From contig CBDCOW010000003.1 of NCBI GenBank assembly GCA_965219875.1, positions 124,001 through 188,000 on the forward strand: DNA of 64,000 nt, read 5' to 3'. Below are positions 23,020-33,236 of the stretch, piece after piece. The notes under the pieces are model-generated. The model was not told the DNA's origin and did no database searches. It saw only the letters and a program-made list of their open reading frames with translations. This DNA is from DAOUKH01 sp965219875 (GTDB taxonomy: Bacteria; Chloroflexota; Dehalococcoidia; SHYB01). Numbering within the stretch: position 1 is the stretch's first letter; each line of letters opens with the position of its first letter. Made by a program: the position numbers and the translations under genes.

Positions 23020-24417
23020 CTACGAGACGGGAATCACCGCCACGCCGTCCCGGACCTCGACCTTCGTGCCCAAGGTCTCGCAGCGCTGCACCACGGCGTC
23101 GAGCACGCGGCGCTCCATCTCGCTGCCGGGGAGCGCTCGCAGCGGACGCCCCGACTGCGCCCGCGAGCCCTCGCTCATCTCGCCGGGGTAGACCCGCACC
23201 TCGCGCGGCGCGCCGTCGTCCGCGGCTTCCACGACGTAGATCGCGGTGCGGCGGAAGCCCGGCGGCATGGTGTGGCCCTGCTCGCCCTCGTCGCGGCGTT
23301 CGAGGAACTCTCCCGCGGCGGCCCCGTACGACAGTCCCCACCGCTCCATGTGCTCCAGCGGGACGTGCCGGAGCTGCTCGCGCTGGCGCACGAAGCCGGG
23401 GAGCCCGTAGAGGATCACCTTGCCCTTGTAGACCTCGACGCCGCCGATGCGGCTCCGCCCGTGGGCCACGAAGACGTCGGCCCCGGCGTCGATGGCCCCA
23501 TGCGCGAAGATGCGGGTATGGTCGGGAGGCTCGCGCTCGCTCCGCGACGCCCCCTGCTGGTGCAGACCGACCACGACCGTGTCGGCCTGACGCCGCGCCT
23601 CGGCGACCCACTTGTAGTTGCGTTCGAGGTCAGCCTGGTAGGGGACGGTCTCGAAGGAGAAGGCGTCGCCGGCCACGAATTTTGTCCCCATGAAGTGGAA
23701 CGAATCGTCGTCGTCCTGCTCGCCGCCGACGAGCTCCGGGCCCACCAGCGGTTCATCGCGCCCGCCGCCCCGCCGCCGGCGCTCCTTCGCCTCCTCCCAC
23801 CCCAGCTTCGCACTGATGCGGCGCAGCGCGTCGAGGGCCTCGCGGTCGACGTGGAGCGGAGCGTCGAAGCGCAGCAGATTGAGGCCGGGCCGGTCGGGGA
23901 AGGCGGCTCCTTGGTCGGCGGCCATGACGCCGTGGGGTATCGGATAGGGAAGATCGGCCTTGCCGCGCGGCCCCCAATCGGAGGCCGAGATCAGCGCCAT
24001 GCGGCCCCGGCCCGTGTCGCGGTACGCCGGCGCCGTCGCCTCACTTAAGCTCCTGCCGGTGCCCGCGTGACTGATGCCGGCTTCGTCGAGGTAGTCCAGC
24101 GTCGTGACAACCCCGCCCTCGCCAAGATCGGCACTGTGGTTGTTCGCCGCCCACACCGCCTCGATCCCCATCCACCGGATCTCCTCCAGGCTCCCCGGCG
24201 GCGCGGCCATGACGCCCCCGCCGCGGCTGCCCCCGGCGACGAAAGCCGGCGAGTCCTCCCCGTCATAGACCGCGCACTCCAGGTTGCCGATACCCACGTC
24301 GGCCTCGCGTAGCACCCGCAAGAAATCCTCGAACCGCCCATCGCCGCCATAGGGAGAAAGCCGGTGCTGAATCAGCAAGTCACCGACCATCGCAATCGTC
24401 ATGCCGTCAGTGGTCAT
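23020..24417 (-). CDS. CapA family protein (metallophosphatase-like)
   Basis: A 465-residue protein of the CapA/PgsA-type calcineurin-like fold. Conserved blocks: TIAMVGDLLIQ with the first metal Asp, DVGIGNLECAV, VWAANNHSADLGE, VVVGLHQQG and the C-terminal VYKGKVILYGLPGF. No signal peptide is apparent, unlike poly-gamma-glutamate PgsA. The start at 24417 was chosen because GAAGGAG lies eight bases before it; the frame stays open to 24501. The family is linked to capsule or poly-gamma-glutamate metabolism, but many members act on other substrates. It is divergent from a lipoprotein gene. Confidence 0.85.
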   Translation of the reverse strand: MTTDGMTIAMVGDLLIQHRLSPYGGDGRFEDFLRVLREADVGIGNLECAVYDGEDSPAFVAGGSRGGGVMAAPPGSLEEIRWMGIEAVWAANNHSADLGEGGVVTTLDYLDEAGISHAGTGRSLSEATAPAYRDTGRGRMALISASDWGPRGKADLPYPIPHGVMAADQGAAFPDRPGLNLLRFDAPLHVDREALDALRRISAKLGWEEAKERRRRGGGRDEPLVGPELVGGEQDDDDSFHFMGTKFVAGDAFSFETVPYQADLERNYKWVAEARRQADTVVVGLHQQGASRSEREPPDHTRIFAHGAIDAGADVFVAHGRSRIGGVEVYKGKVILYGLPGFVRQREQLRHVPLEHMERWGLSYGAAAGEFLERRDEGEQGHTMPPGFRRTAIYVVEAADDGAPREVRVYPGEMSEGSRAQSGRPLRALPGSEMERRVLDAVVQRCETLGTKVEVRDGVAVIPVS

Positions 24418-24515
24418 AAGGAAGGCTCCTTCGGGGCTGCCGCCCATCATAGCGTAGCGTTTCCGTAGGACTGCTACACTAGCCGCACGCCGTATTCGCA
24501 CATTCCTACCACTCT

Positions 24516-25199
24516 ATGCGCGCTGTCATAGTCGCCGCTCTCGCCCTCGTGTTTCTTGCCGCCTGTGAAGTTGCGCCAGCGCCGACCAACACTCCGCTTC
24601 CACCCACCGAGACTCCGCTTCCGCCCACGACAAAGCCAACGCCTTTCCCTTGGGAAGGGCAGTGGGATACCTTGGAGGAGTTGAACCAGGTGCGTCGGCA
24701 AGTTGGCGGCGGCACCGAGATCTTTGACGGAGCTCGTGGGGTCTTCAAACTCGTAAAGCCCTCCGAAGGACAAGCGGACCTAGCTTTCCTCTTCATTCTG
24801 TGCTCTTCCGACTCTCGTGTCCCAGAGGTTCGCATGGCTTTCTCCATGCCAGAGCTTTGGACGAGCATCGCAACGGCGGAAGCCGGGTTTAGCAGTAGGG
24901 AGCGAGCAACGGCGGTTGCCCGTGTCAAGCGGGCCTACAAGATCGACGACGTGCACATCTCTCGCAGGAACATGGGCGAGGCTGGCAGGTGGATGAAGAG
25001 CGGCTTCAACAGCCTGCTGGAGAACGGGGGCTTGCGTCTATGGCAGACTCCTGCTGCGGCATTTATTCATGAACTCTCGCAGGTCGAAGAGTTCGCCGTC
25101 CTCATCACCGACGACTATGGTCGGAACACCACAGCGGTCTTTGATGTACGGGGTCTAGGTACCGCGCTCGCCTCTGACGAGGTGGGCTGGGAGTGCTAG
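24516..25199 (+). CDS. Lipoprotein of unknown function
   Basis: A 227-residue protein with a short signal peptide ending in lipobox FLAA-Cys17. A Pro/Thr-rich linker (TPLPPTETPLPPTTKPTP) follows, then a globular domain from about residue 45 that I do not recognise. The linker resembles those of the LRR protein at 33237 and the solute-binding protein at 7069, and seems to be a local habit of surface lipoproteins. A TACACT box lies 36 bases upstream. Probably anchored to the outer face of the cytoplasmic membrane. Confidence 0.75.
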   Translation: MRAVIVAALALVFLAACEVAPAPTNTPLPPTETPLPPTTKPTPFPWEGQWDTLEELNQVRRQVGGGTEIFDGARGVFKLVKPSEGQADLAFLFILCSSDSRVPEVRMAFSMPELWTSIATAEAGFSSRERATAVARVKRAYKIDDVHISRRNMGEAGRWMKSGFNSLLENGGLRLWQTPAAAFIHELSQVEEFAVLITDDYGRNTTAVFDVRGLGTALASDEVGWEC

Positions 25200-25419
25200 C
25201 CGCGACAGCCTGAAGACTACAACGTCAGCCGAATGATGGCAGTGGGATTAGCGGAGAGACCGATGGGCACGCGCAGCGTCGTTGAATTGCTTTTGAGCTA
25301 ATACCCTCTATTTTTCTTGACATTCTCTAGTAGGGCTGCCAAGATCAGACTACGCGGTTGGGAGGGCTGCCTTAGCGGTCCGTCGAGGCATGGTTCTCGC
25401 CCGGCCGCCTTTCCTTTGC

Positions 25420-26148
25420 ATGCACCTGTTATATCTAGACGACGCTGGTTCGGCTGGAAATCCGAACGACAAGCACTTCATTCTGGCGGGAATCGCCGTA
25501 TTCGAGCGTCAGGCCTATTGGCTTGACGCCGAACTGGAGAAGCTGGCTGGAAGTCTTGGGTATAGCAATCCCGCCGACCTCGAGTTTCATGGGAGCCAGA
25601 TTCTTTCGGGCCGAGGCCCGTGGCGACGGACGCCAAGAGCTGAGCGCCGTAGCATCATACGATGCGGGCTAGAGACGGCGTGGGCGCTCCGCGGAGAGTG
25701 GCGACTCTTCGGAGCTGTGATCGACAAGCGTGAACGCTCGCCTGAGGACCCAATCGAATACGCCTTCGAGCAACTTTGCAACAGGTTTGATCGATTTCTG
25801 AATCGCTTGCACCATCAGGGTGACAGCCAGAGAGGGCTGATCGTTCTGGACAAGTCTACGAGAGAAACACGGCTCCAATCCCTTGCTGCTGAATTCAAAA
25901 CAGCAGGACATCGATGGGGCGTCACCCGGAATCTGGCCGACGTGCCATTCTTCGTCGATTCTAAGGCGACGCGCCTAATCCAGTACGCCGATCTCGTTTC
26001 TTACGCGTTGTGGCGGAAGTTCGAGAAGCAGGATGACGAGTTCTTCAATGCGGTCTCGGATGCTTTTGACCGCGAGGGAAGCGTCGTCCACGGTCTTCAT
26101 CATTACAAGAGCCGTACCGAGCCCTGTGACTGTCCCGGTTGCGCTTGA
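25420..26148 (+). CDS. DUF3800 domain-containing protein
   Basis: This 242-residue protein matches the DUF3800 pattern: LLYLDDAGSAG at the start, a central acidic FGAVIDKRE strand, LIVLDKSTRE and a C-terminal TRLIQYADLVSYAL. These Asp residues form an RNase H-like acidic centre in the family, and members are frequent near phage and defence genes. The ATG at 25420 places the domain start at residue 2-3; an in-frame ATG at 25390 adds ten residues and neither has a good ribosome binding site. The Cys-rich end (CDCPGCA) is unusual. Biochemical function unknown. Confidence 0.82.
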   Translation: MHLLYLDDAGSAGNPNDKHFILAGIAVFERQAYWLDAELEKLAGSLGYSNPADLEFHGSQILSGRGPWRRTPRAERRSIIRCGLETAWALRGEWRLFGAVIDKRERSPEDPIEYAFEQLCNRFDRFLNRLHHQGDSQRGLIVLDKSTRETRLQSLAAEFKTAGHRWGVTRNLADVPFFVDSKATRLIQYADLVSYALWRKFEKQDDEFFNAVSDAFDREGSVVHGLHHYKSRTEPCDCPGCA

Positions 26149-26288
26149 CCTCCTGACCAGCCCCCGCGACATACGCTGGATTGTCGAACTCATTTCAAAC
26201 TGATACACCCCGTCGCAGCGGCGCTCCACGTTTCGCCGGTGGCCAGAGTGCCGGCGCGAGGCTTGCGCGGGAATCCTCCCTCCCGTAG

Positions 26289-26308
26289 GGGCGAGTCGCG
26301 ACTCGCCC
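26289..26308. repeat. 20-bp perfect palindrome in a dispersed repeat
   Basis: GGGCGAGTCGCGACTCGCCC, preceded by CCTCCCGTAG. The copy at 62234-62253 differs at symmetric positions only, keeping the palindrome perfect. Confidence 0.75.
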
Positions 26309-26410
26309 TACCCCTCCGGCCTCCCTCTCCTCAGGGGAGACTATGAGAGGGCTGGGGAGCACAGCACCCGCCCGCATGCCCTCCAAAACCCTTGGCGAAA
26401 CTAGCGCCAA

Positions 26411-26466
26411 AACTGGCGGAATTGGCGGAATTGGCGGAACTGGCGGCAGAATTGGCGGAATTTGGC
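26411..26466 (+). repeat. Short tandem repeat of a 9-base unit
   Basis: Units of TGGCGGAAT and close variants repeated about five to six times, with one longer unit in the middle. Non-coding. Confidence 0.65.
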
Positions 26467-26716
26467 CTGATGGTGCGCACGGGGCCTAACCCCCTACCCT
26501 GTTGAATATTCGCGAACGCCGGGGGAGGGCCAAAAACCCTTCCAAACGAGCCTCCCGCGGCCCTTCAGCGGGGGGCTAACCGGAGGTTATCCCCAACGCA
26601 CTCGACACTCAACGCGACCCCAAACGCCTTGGCTTTCTTGCAGAATAGGTAAAGGAAGGTGGCGGCGACGGACAACGAAGGGTGGGCGCCGAGGCGCGGC
26701 CGCCCCGCGCCCCGGC

Positions 26717-27895
<1,179 letters not shown>

Positions 27896-27947
27896 CGGGC
27901 CTCGTTCTCTGCCGCCCAGGGCCTTCGACCCCAGCGCGCCGCGCGAA

Positions 27948-27953
27948 AGTATA
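27948..27953 (-). promoter_or_regulatory. Putative -10 element of the acyl-CoA dehydrogenase gene
   Basis: TATACT on the minus strand, 53 bases upstream of the start at 27895. No clear -35 element. Confidence 0.35.
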
Positions 27954-27975
27954 GCACCGGCCCGGGGCGGCCCCG

Positions 27976-29268
27976 TCAGGACGCCCCCGCCGACGCGCGG
28001 GGAGGGCGGGTCAACAGCAACGCGAGGGTAGACACCATGAGCATACCCATGAAGACGAAGTAGGTGTTGGTGTAGGAGCCGGTCCGGTCAAAGAGAATCC
28101 CGGCGGTGGCGGGGCCCAGGACTTCACCGGCGGCCTGCACCAGATTGCCGGCGCCGGAGATGACGGCGTAGTTGGCCCGCCCGAAGAACTCGCCGCGGAT
28201 CGCGCTTATCATCCCCCCGCCGCTGCCGGCCCACGCCAGGCTGTAGACCAGGACGAAGAGCACGATGCCCATGATCGTGTCGGCCCGCGTCAATATGAAA
28301 AAGGCGCCGGCGCCGATGGCCACCATCACCGCGGTCATCTTGGTCTTGGGCACGTAGTCGGAGATGTAACTGGTGAGGAGGCGGCTCACGAAGCCGGCGC
28401 CGGCGAAGACGAGCAGCATCTGCGCGCCCGTCGTGGACGAGAAGCCCTTGTCGATGACCGCGGGGATGAGATGCGCGGCCATACCCGCGATCACGAAGTT
28501 CCGCGACGAGAAGCCGATGCTCAACATCCAGAACGCGGGCGTCCGCAGCGCCTGGTGCAGCGTGAGGCCGTGCTCGGCAAAGCCGCGCGCGGCGGCAGGC
28601 CGCGACGGGATCCCGGAGGAGGTGTCGGCGGGGGGCGGCGCGCCGTCGGGGAGCATGCCGAAGTCCTCGGGGCGGTCGCGCAGGAGCGACGCGAGGGGAA
28701 GTCCCACCACGAGGCCGGCAGCCCCCATCACCAGCGTCGCGTCGCGCCAGCCTAGGCTCTCGACGAGGTAGTTCACTACGAACACCAGGGCCGCGCCCAG
28801 GCTGATGCCGGTGAAGAAGACGCCGAAGGCGAGCCCGCGCCGCTTGTCGAACCAGTTGTTGACCACGGTGGCTGAGCCGTAGAACAGGACGACGAAGCCG
28901 CCCATCGTCACCAGCGTTAGGTGAATCAGAGCGTAGTGCAGCAGGTTTTGCGCCAGGCTCAGCAGGCACAGCCCCACGCACATCGAGACCACGCCCGCCA
29001 TCGTGACCTGCCGCGCCCCGTAGCGCCCCACCAGCGGCGAGGCAGCCACCCCGAACACGCTGGAGAGCCCGAACACGAAGGAGATCTGCCCACGTCCCAC
29101 ATCGAAAGACTCGGTGAAGGGAACGAGAAAGGCGGTGAAGCCAAGGAAGATGAACCCCGACACGAGCCCGGCTAGGCCGAAGCTCGCCGCGACGATCCAC
29201 CAGCCGTAGAAGGCCCGGCGGCGGAGCAGCCAGTTCGAGGGAAAGTTGACGAAAGTTGAAGCGTTCAA
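27976..29268 (-). CDS. MFS transporter (monocarboxylate/oxalate-like)
   Basis: A 430-residue protein with twelve hydrophobic segments. It starts with FYGWWIVAASFGLAGL and has the loop-2 stretch SPLVGRYGARQV typical of the MCT/OFA-type major facilitators. A cytoplasmic hinge between the halves (around 195-240, Pro/Arg-rich) is followed by FWMLSIGFSSRNF. Such carriers move organic acids across the inner membrane, often by proton symport; the substrate is not evident. It is divergent from the large thiamine-diphosphate enzyme gene, with about 70 bases between the starts. Confidence 0.88.
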   Translation of the reverse strand: MNASTFVNFPSNWLLRRRAFYGWWIVAASFGLAGLVSGFIFLGFTAFLVPFTESFDVGRGQISFVFGLSSVFGVAASPLVGRYGARQVTMAGVVSMCVGLCLLSLAQNLLHYALIHLTLVTMGGFVVLFYGSATVVNNWFDKRRGLAFGVFFTGISLGAALVFVVNYLVESLGWRDATLVMGAAGLVVGLPLASLLRDRPEDFGMLPDGAPPPADTSSGIPSRPAAARGFAEHGLTLHQALRTPAFWMLSIGFSSRNFVIAGMAAHLIPAVIDKGFSSTTGAQMLLVFAGAGFVSRLLTSYISDYVPKTKMTAVMVAIGAGAFFILTRADTIMGIVLFVLVYSLAWAGSGGGMISAIRGEFFGRANYAVISGAGNLVQAAGEVLGPATAGILFDRTGSYTNTYFVFMGMLMVSTLALLLTRPPRASAGAS

Positions 29269-29339
29269 AAGAGAAGGCGGAAGCGCATGCGCGTGCGCGC
29301 TTCAGCGTAGCCGATAGCGGGAGAGCGGAGAAGGGCCGC

Positions 29340-31796
29340 ATGATACACTGGTGCGGCGGACGGGCGGCGGGGGCCGAACGTCGGCGTCCGCCGAGGCCGA
29401 ACGTGACCACACGCAGTAAAGAAAGAGCCGCCGGAGCCGGGGACGTGAACGGGCACGCCCGCGGCGGCGGAGACAGCGCGGTCAGAGACCTCGCCCTCGC
29501 CCGTATCCAAGACCTCGTGCTGTGGACCGCGGTGCGCATGGTGCACCACGCCAACAGCGAGCGCCCCAACCCCGACGGGATCAAGATCGGCGGCCATCAG
29601 GCCTCCTGCGCCTCGTCGGTCACTATCCTCACCTCCCTTGTCTTCGACCTGCTCGGGCCCCGCGACCGGCTGGCGGTGAAGCCGCACGCCTCCCCCGTCT
29701 TCCACGCAATCCAGTATTTGCTGGGGAACCTCGACCAGCGGTACCTCACCACCCTTCGCGACTTCAAGGGCCTCCAAGCCTATCCCAGCCGCACCAAAGA
29801 CCCTGACTACGTCGACTTCTCGATGGGCTCCGTGGGCTTGGGAGCGATCGCGCCCAACTTCGCCTCGCTCGCCGAGCAGTACGTGCACGGCCGCTTCACC
29901 GACTCGCCGGAGCCGACGCACCGGTTCGTCTCCACGGTCGGCGACGCCGAGCTCGACGAGGGGACGGTGTGGGAAGCGGTGATCGAGCCCGCCTTGGCCA
30001 CCAGCCCGCGCGTGCTCTGGGTCGTGGACGTGAACCGGCAGAGCCTCGACCGCATCATCCCCGGCATCCGCGTTCAAGTCTGGCGCGAGATGCTGGCCGC
30101 GAACGGATGGCGGGTCATCGACGCCAAGTACGGCTCGCTCCTCCAAGAAGCCTTCGCCGCCCCTAAGGGCGAACTGCTCAGAGAGGCCATCGACTCGATG
30201 CCCAACGAGACGTACCAACGCCTGCTGCGCGAGCCGGACAACGTGATGCGCGAATGGCTGCCCCGCTACAGCCGCTTCCCCCAAGACCTCGCCAAGCTCA
30301 TCGGCGAGTGGGACGACGACCACCTTCGTCGCGTCTACCAGAACCTCGGCGGCCACGACTTCGCCACGCTCCGCGAGGCCTACGCCGAGGCCGACGCCGC
30401 CGACCGTCCCAGCATCATCTTCGCCTACACCTTCAAGGGTTGGCGCCTGCCCACCGTGGGCGACCCTCAGAACCACTCCGTGCTGCTCTCCAACGAGCAG
30501 TTGGAGGAGTTTCGCGAAAGCCTCGCGATCACCGAGACGTGGCCCCGCCCCGACCCCGGCTCGCCGGAGGGCAGGCTCTGCGCCGAGATCGGCGAGCGCT
30601 CCCGCTCCTCAACGAAGCCGAGACCCGTGCCGGAGTTGCACGTCCCCGAAGCCCTGGGCCATGCCTATCCCCGCTCGATGTCGACGCAGCAGGCGTTCGG
30701 CGTCATGCTCGTCGACCTGGCGCGGGAGTGGCCCGGCGTCGCCGAGCGCATGGTGACGGTCAGCCCCGACGTGGCGTCGAGCACCAACCTCGGCGGCTGG
30801 ATCAACCGCGTGGGCGTGTGGAACGCGGAGGAGGGCGCGGAGACGCCGGAGGACACCACCCAGCGCGCCCTGAACTGGCACGAACACGCCGGTGGACGCC
30901 ACATCCAGCTCGGAATTTCGGAATCGAACCTCTTCATGCTGCTGGGCCAGCTCGGCCTTTCCCAGGAGCTATTCGACGAGCTCCTGCTGCCCATCGGCAC
31001 CCTCTACGACCCGTTCATCGCGCGCGCCCTTGAAGCGCTGATGTACGGCACCTACGTGGACTCGAAGTTCATGGTCGTCGGTACGCCCTCGGGGATCAGC
31101 CTGAGCAGGGAGGGCGGGGCCCACCAGTCGATCGTAACGCCACCCATCGGCATCGGCGTGCCCGGCCTGGTCTACTACGAGCCCTGCTTCGCCCAGGAGC
31201 TCGAGTGGATCGTGCTCGAAGGACTGCGCCTCATGGCGACCCGGGAGTCGTCGGTCTACCTGCGGCTCTCCACGAAGCGCATCGACCAGAGCCTGCTCGC
31301 GCTGCCCGAGGACCCGGTGGCCCGCGAGAGGCTCCGGCGTCAGGTGATCGACGGAGCGCACCTGCTCTCGGCGGCGGGGCCGGCCGAGGACACCGTCAAC
31401 ATCTTCACCGCGGGCGTGATGGCGGAGGAGGCGGTGAAGGCGCAGGCGCTGCTGGCCGAGGACTCGGTGGCCGCTAACGTGGTCAACGTGACTTCGCCCG
31501 ACCGGCTCTTCCAACGCTACCAGCGGGCCTCGATACGGCTCACCGAGGGCGCCGACCCCGGCCGCTTCCTCAGCGACGTGCTGCCGCCCGAAGCCGCGCG
31601 GGCGCCGGCGGTCACCGTGATCGACGGCCACCCGCAGACGCTGGCTTGGCTTGGCGGCGCCTTAGGGACGCGGTGCCTGCCGCTGGGCGTCTCGCTCTAC
31701 GGCCAATCGGGCTCGCAGGGCGCGCTCTATTCTGAATACCGCATCGACGCGGAGAGCATCGCCGCCGCCTGTCTGGGAGCCCTCGAAGGGACCTAG
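29340..31796 (+). CDS. Transketolase / homodimeric pyruvate dehydrogenase E1-like enzyme
   Basis: About 818 residues in the one-chain arrangement of AceE and transketolase. The N-terminal thiamine-diphosphate half has KIGGHQASCASSVT, KPHASPVFHAIQYL and VGDAELDEGTVWEA followed by VVDVNRQSLD. A pyrimidine-binding half follows (VSPDVASSTNL, GISESNLFMLLGQLG) and then a C-terminal domain. It would act on a 2-oxo acid or ketose; AceE is the nearest in layout. No E2 or E3 gene lies nearby. The ATG at 29340 has GGAGAAGGG before it; an ATG at 29256 overlaps the MFS gene and a GTG at 29403 is possible. Confidence 0.82.
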   Translation: MIHWCGGRAAGAERRRPPRPNVTTRSKERAAGAGDVNGHARGGGDSAVRDLALARIQDLVLWTAVRMVHHANSERPNPDGIKIGGHQASCASSVTILTSLVFDLLGPRDRLAVKPHASPVFHAIQYLLGNLDQRYLTTLRDFKGLQAYPSRTKDPDYVDFSMGSVGLGAIAPNFASLAEQYVHGRFTDSPEPTHRFVSTVGDAELDEGTVWEAVIEPALATSPRVLWVVDVNRQSLDRIIPGIRVQVWREMLAANGWRVIDAKYGSLLQEAFAAPKGELLREAIDSMPNETYQRLLREPDNVMREWLPRYSRFPQDLAKLIGEWDDDHLRRVYQNLGGHDFATLREAYAEADAADRPSIIFAYTFKGWRLPTVGDPQNHSVLLSNEQLEEFRESLAITETWPRPDPGSPEGRLCAEIGERSRSSTKPRPVPELHVPEALGHAYPRSMSTQQAFGVMLVDLAREWPGVAERMVTVSPDVASSTNLGGWINRVGVWNAEEGAETPEDTTQRALNWHEHAGGRHIQLGISESNLFMLLGQLGLSQELFDELLLPIGTLYDPFIARALEALMYGTYVDSKFMVVGTPSGISLSREGGAHQSIVTPPIGIGVPGLVYYEPCFAQELEWIVLEGLRLMATRESSVYLRLSTKRIDQSLLALPEDPVARERLRRQVIDGAHLLSAAGPAEDTVNIFTAGVMAEEAVKAQALLAEDSVAANVVNVTSPDRLFQRYQRASIRLTEGADPGRFLSDVLPPEAARAPAVTVIDGHPQTLAWLGGALGTRCLPLGVSLYGQSGSQGALYSEYRIDAESIAAACLGALEGT

Positions 31797-31818
31797 ACGC
31801 CGGGGCAGGAGGACGCGG

Positions 31819-32982
31819 TTGACGACGACAACAACCCCCGCAAGCCTCGAATCGATCCGGACCGCCGTGCGCGAAGTCTGCGCCCAGTTCCCCGACGCCT
31901 ACTGGCGCGAGCTCGATAAGAAGTCGGAGTACCCCGAGGAGTTCATCCGCGAGCTGACCCGCCTGGGCTGGCTCGGCGCGATGATCCCCGAGGAGTACGG
32001 CGGCGGCGGCCTCGGCGTGACCGAAGGCGCCGTCATCCTCGAAGAGGTCAATCGCTCGGGCGGCAACGCCGCCGCCGGACACGCCCAGATGTACACCATG
32101 GGCGTGCTGCTCCGCCACGGCAGCGAAGAGCAGAAGCGGCGCTACCTTCCCGCCATCGCCCGTGGTGACCTCCGCCTCCAGGCGTTTGGCGTCACCGAGC
32201 CCAACGCCGGATCGGAGACCACCCGCCTCGAAACGATGGCGGTGCGCAAGGGCGACCGTTATATCGTCAACGGCCAGAAGATCTTCATCTCCCGCGCCCG
32301 CCAGTCCGACCTCATGCTCCTCCTCGCCCGCACCACTCCCTACGACGAGCTCGACAACAAGACGCAGGGGCTCTCAACGTTCATCGTCGACCTGAAGGCG
32401 GCGGGCAAGAGCATCGACATCCGCCCAATCGACGTGATGCTGAACCATCAGACGAACCAGATCTTCTTCGACGACGTCGAGGTCCCCGCCGAAAACCTGA
32501 TCGGCGAGGAGGGGCGAGGCTTCCGCTACATCATCGACTCGTGGAACGCCGAGCGCATCCTCATCGCCGCGGAATGCATCGGCGACGGCCGGTGGTTCAT
32601 CGACCGCGCCGTCGAGTACTCCAACCAGCGCAAGGTCTTCGGACGCCCCATCGGCGCGAACCAGGGCGTGCAGTTCCCCATCTCCCAGGCCTACGCCAAC
32701 GTGGAGGCCGCTGACCTCGTGCGCTTCGCCGCGGCGGAAAAGTTCGACCGCGGCGAGTCCTGCGGCAAGGAGGCCAACATGGCCAAGCTGCTCGCTTCGC
32801 AGGCCTCGTGGGAAGCCGCCAACGCCTGCATGACCACCTACGGCGGCTACGGGTTCGCCGCTGAGTACGGCGTCGAGCGCAAGTTCCGCGAGACCCGCCT
32901 CTTCATGACCGCCCCGGTGAGCAACAACCTCGTCCTCGCCTACCTCGGCCAGAACGTCCTCGGCATGCCCCGCTCCTACTAA
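31819..32982 (+). CDS. Acyl-CoA dehydrogenase family protein
   Basis: A 387-residue ACAD. QAFGVTEPNAGSETTRL and INGQKIFISRARQ bind FAD and substrate; the end YGGYGFAAEYGVERKFRETRL is typical of the family. The start is a TTG with CAGGAGGA six bases upstream. It begins 22 bases after the E1-like gene and should be co-transcribed with it, suggesting that one feeds the other with an acyl-CoA. Catalytic base and chain-length preference are not evident. Confidence 0.88.
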   Translation: MTTTTTPASLESIRTAVREVCAQFPDAYWRELDKKSEYPEEFIRELTRLGWLGAMIPEEYGGGGLGVTEGAVILEEVNRSGGNAAAGHAQMYTMGVLLRHGSEEQKRRYLPAIARGDLRLQAFGVTEPNAGSETTRLETMAVRKGDRYIVNGQKIFISRARQSDLMLLLARTTPYDELDNKTQGLSTFIVDLKAAGKSIDIRPIDVMLNHQTNQIFFDDVEVPAENLIGEEGRGFRYIIDSWNAERILIAAECIGDGRWFIDRAVEYSNQRKVFGRPIGANQGVQFPISQAYANVEAADLVRFAAAEKFDRGESCGKEANMAKLLASQASWEAANACMTTYGGYGFAAEYGVERKFRETRLFMTAPVSNNLVLAYLGQNVLGMPRSY

Positions 32983-33104
32983 GCGGCTGGTTGGCCCCAC
33001 CCATCCCATCACTATCGCGGAGGCAGGCCCGCCGCTTCCCTTGAGCGACTGCTACACAAGGGCTCTGCTCTCCGTCGGGAGATAGAGGGAGTGTGCCCAC
33101 ACCG

Positions 33105-33110
33105 TATAAT
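33105..33110 (+). promoter_or_regulatory. Putative -10 element of tRNA-Lys
   Basis: TATAAT, 20 bases before the tRNA 5' end; no -35 hexamer visible. It is probably also the promoter of the LRR gene that starts 32 bases after the tRNA. Confidence 0.5.
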
Positions 33111-33129
33111 TGGAGCGTGCCCATCGCTC

Positions 33130-33204
33130 GGGCCGGTAGCTCAGTGGTAGAGCAACTGACTTTTAATCAGTAGGTCGTGGGTTCGATCCCCACCCGGCTC
33201 ACCA
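33130..33204 (+). tRNA. tRNA-Lys (anticodon TTT), CCA encoded
   Basis: A complete cloverleaf: 7-bp acceptor stem (GGGCCGG with CCGGCTC, one G-U), D arm GCTC/GAGC, anticodon loop CTTTTAA with TTT at 33162-33164, T arm with GGTTCGATCC, and encoded CCA at 33202-33204. Confidence 0.95.
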
Positions 33205-33236
33205 GTTCCGACTCCGCACGGAGACAGACTGAACTG

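Larger units (their letters stand above)
26149..26716. other. 568-bp intergenic region with palindrome and tandem repeat
   Basis: No gene is supported. It contains the palindrome at 26289-26308, a CTCCCTCTCC...GGGGAGA unit like the other dispersed repeats (to about 26355), and a tandem repeat at 26411-26466. Confidence 0.6.

Noticed and set aside
28124..29584. 486-codon minus-strand frame over the MFS and E1-like genes
   Set aside because: Arg/Ala/Pro-rich frame-shifted shadow of the MFS transporter gene, extending antisense into the E1-like gene.
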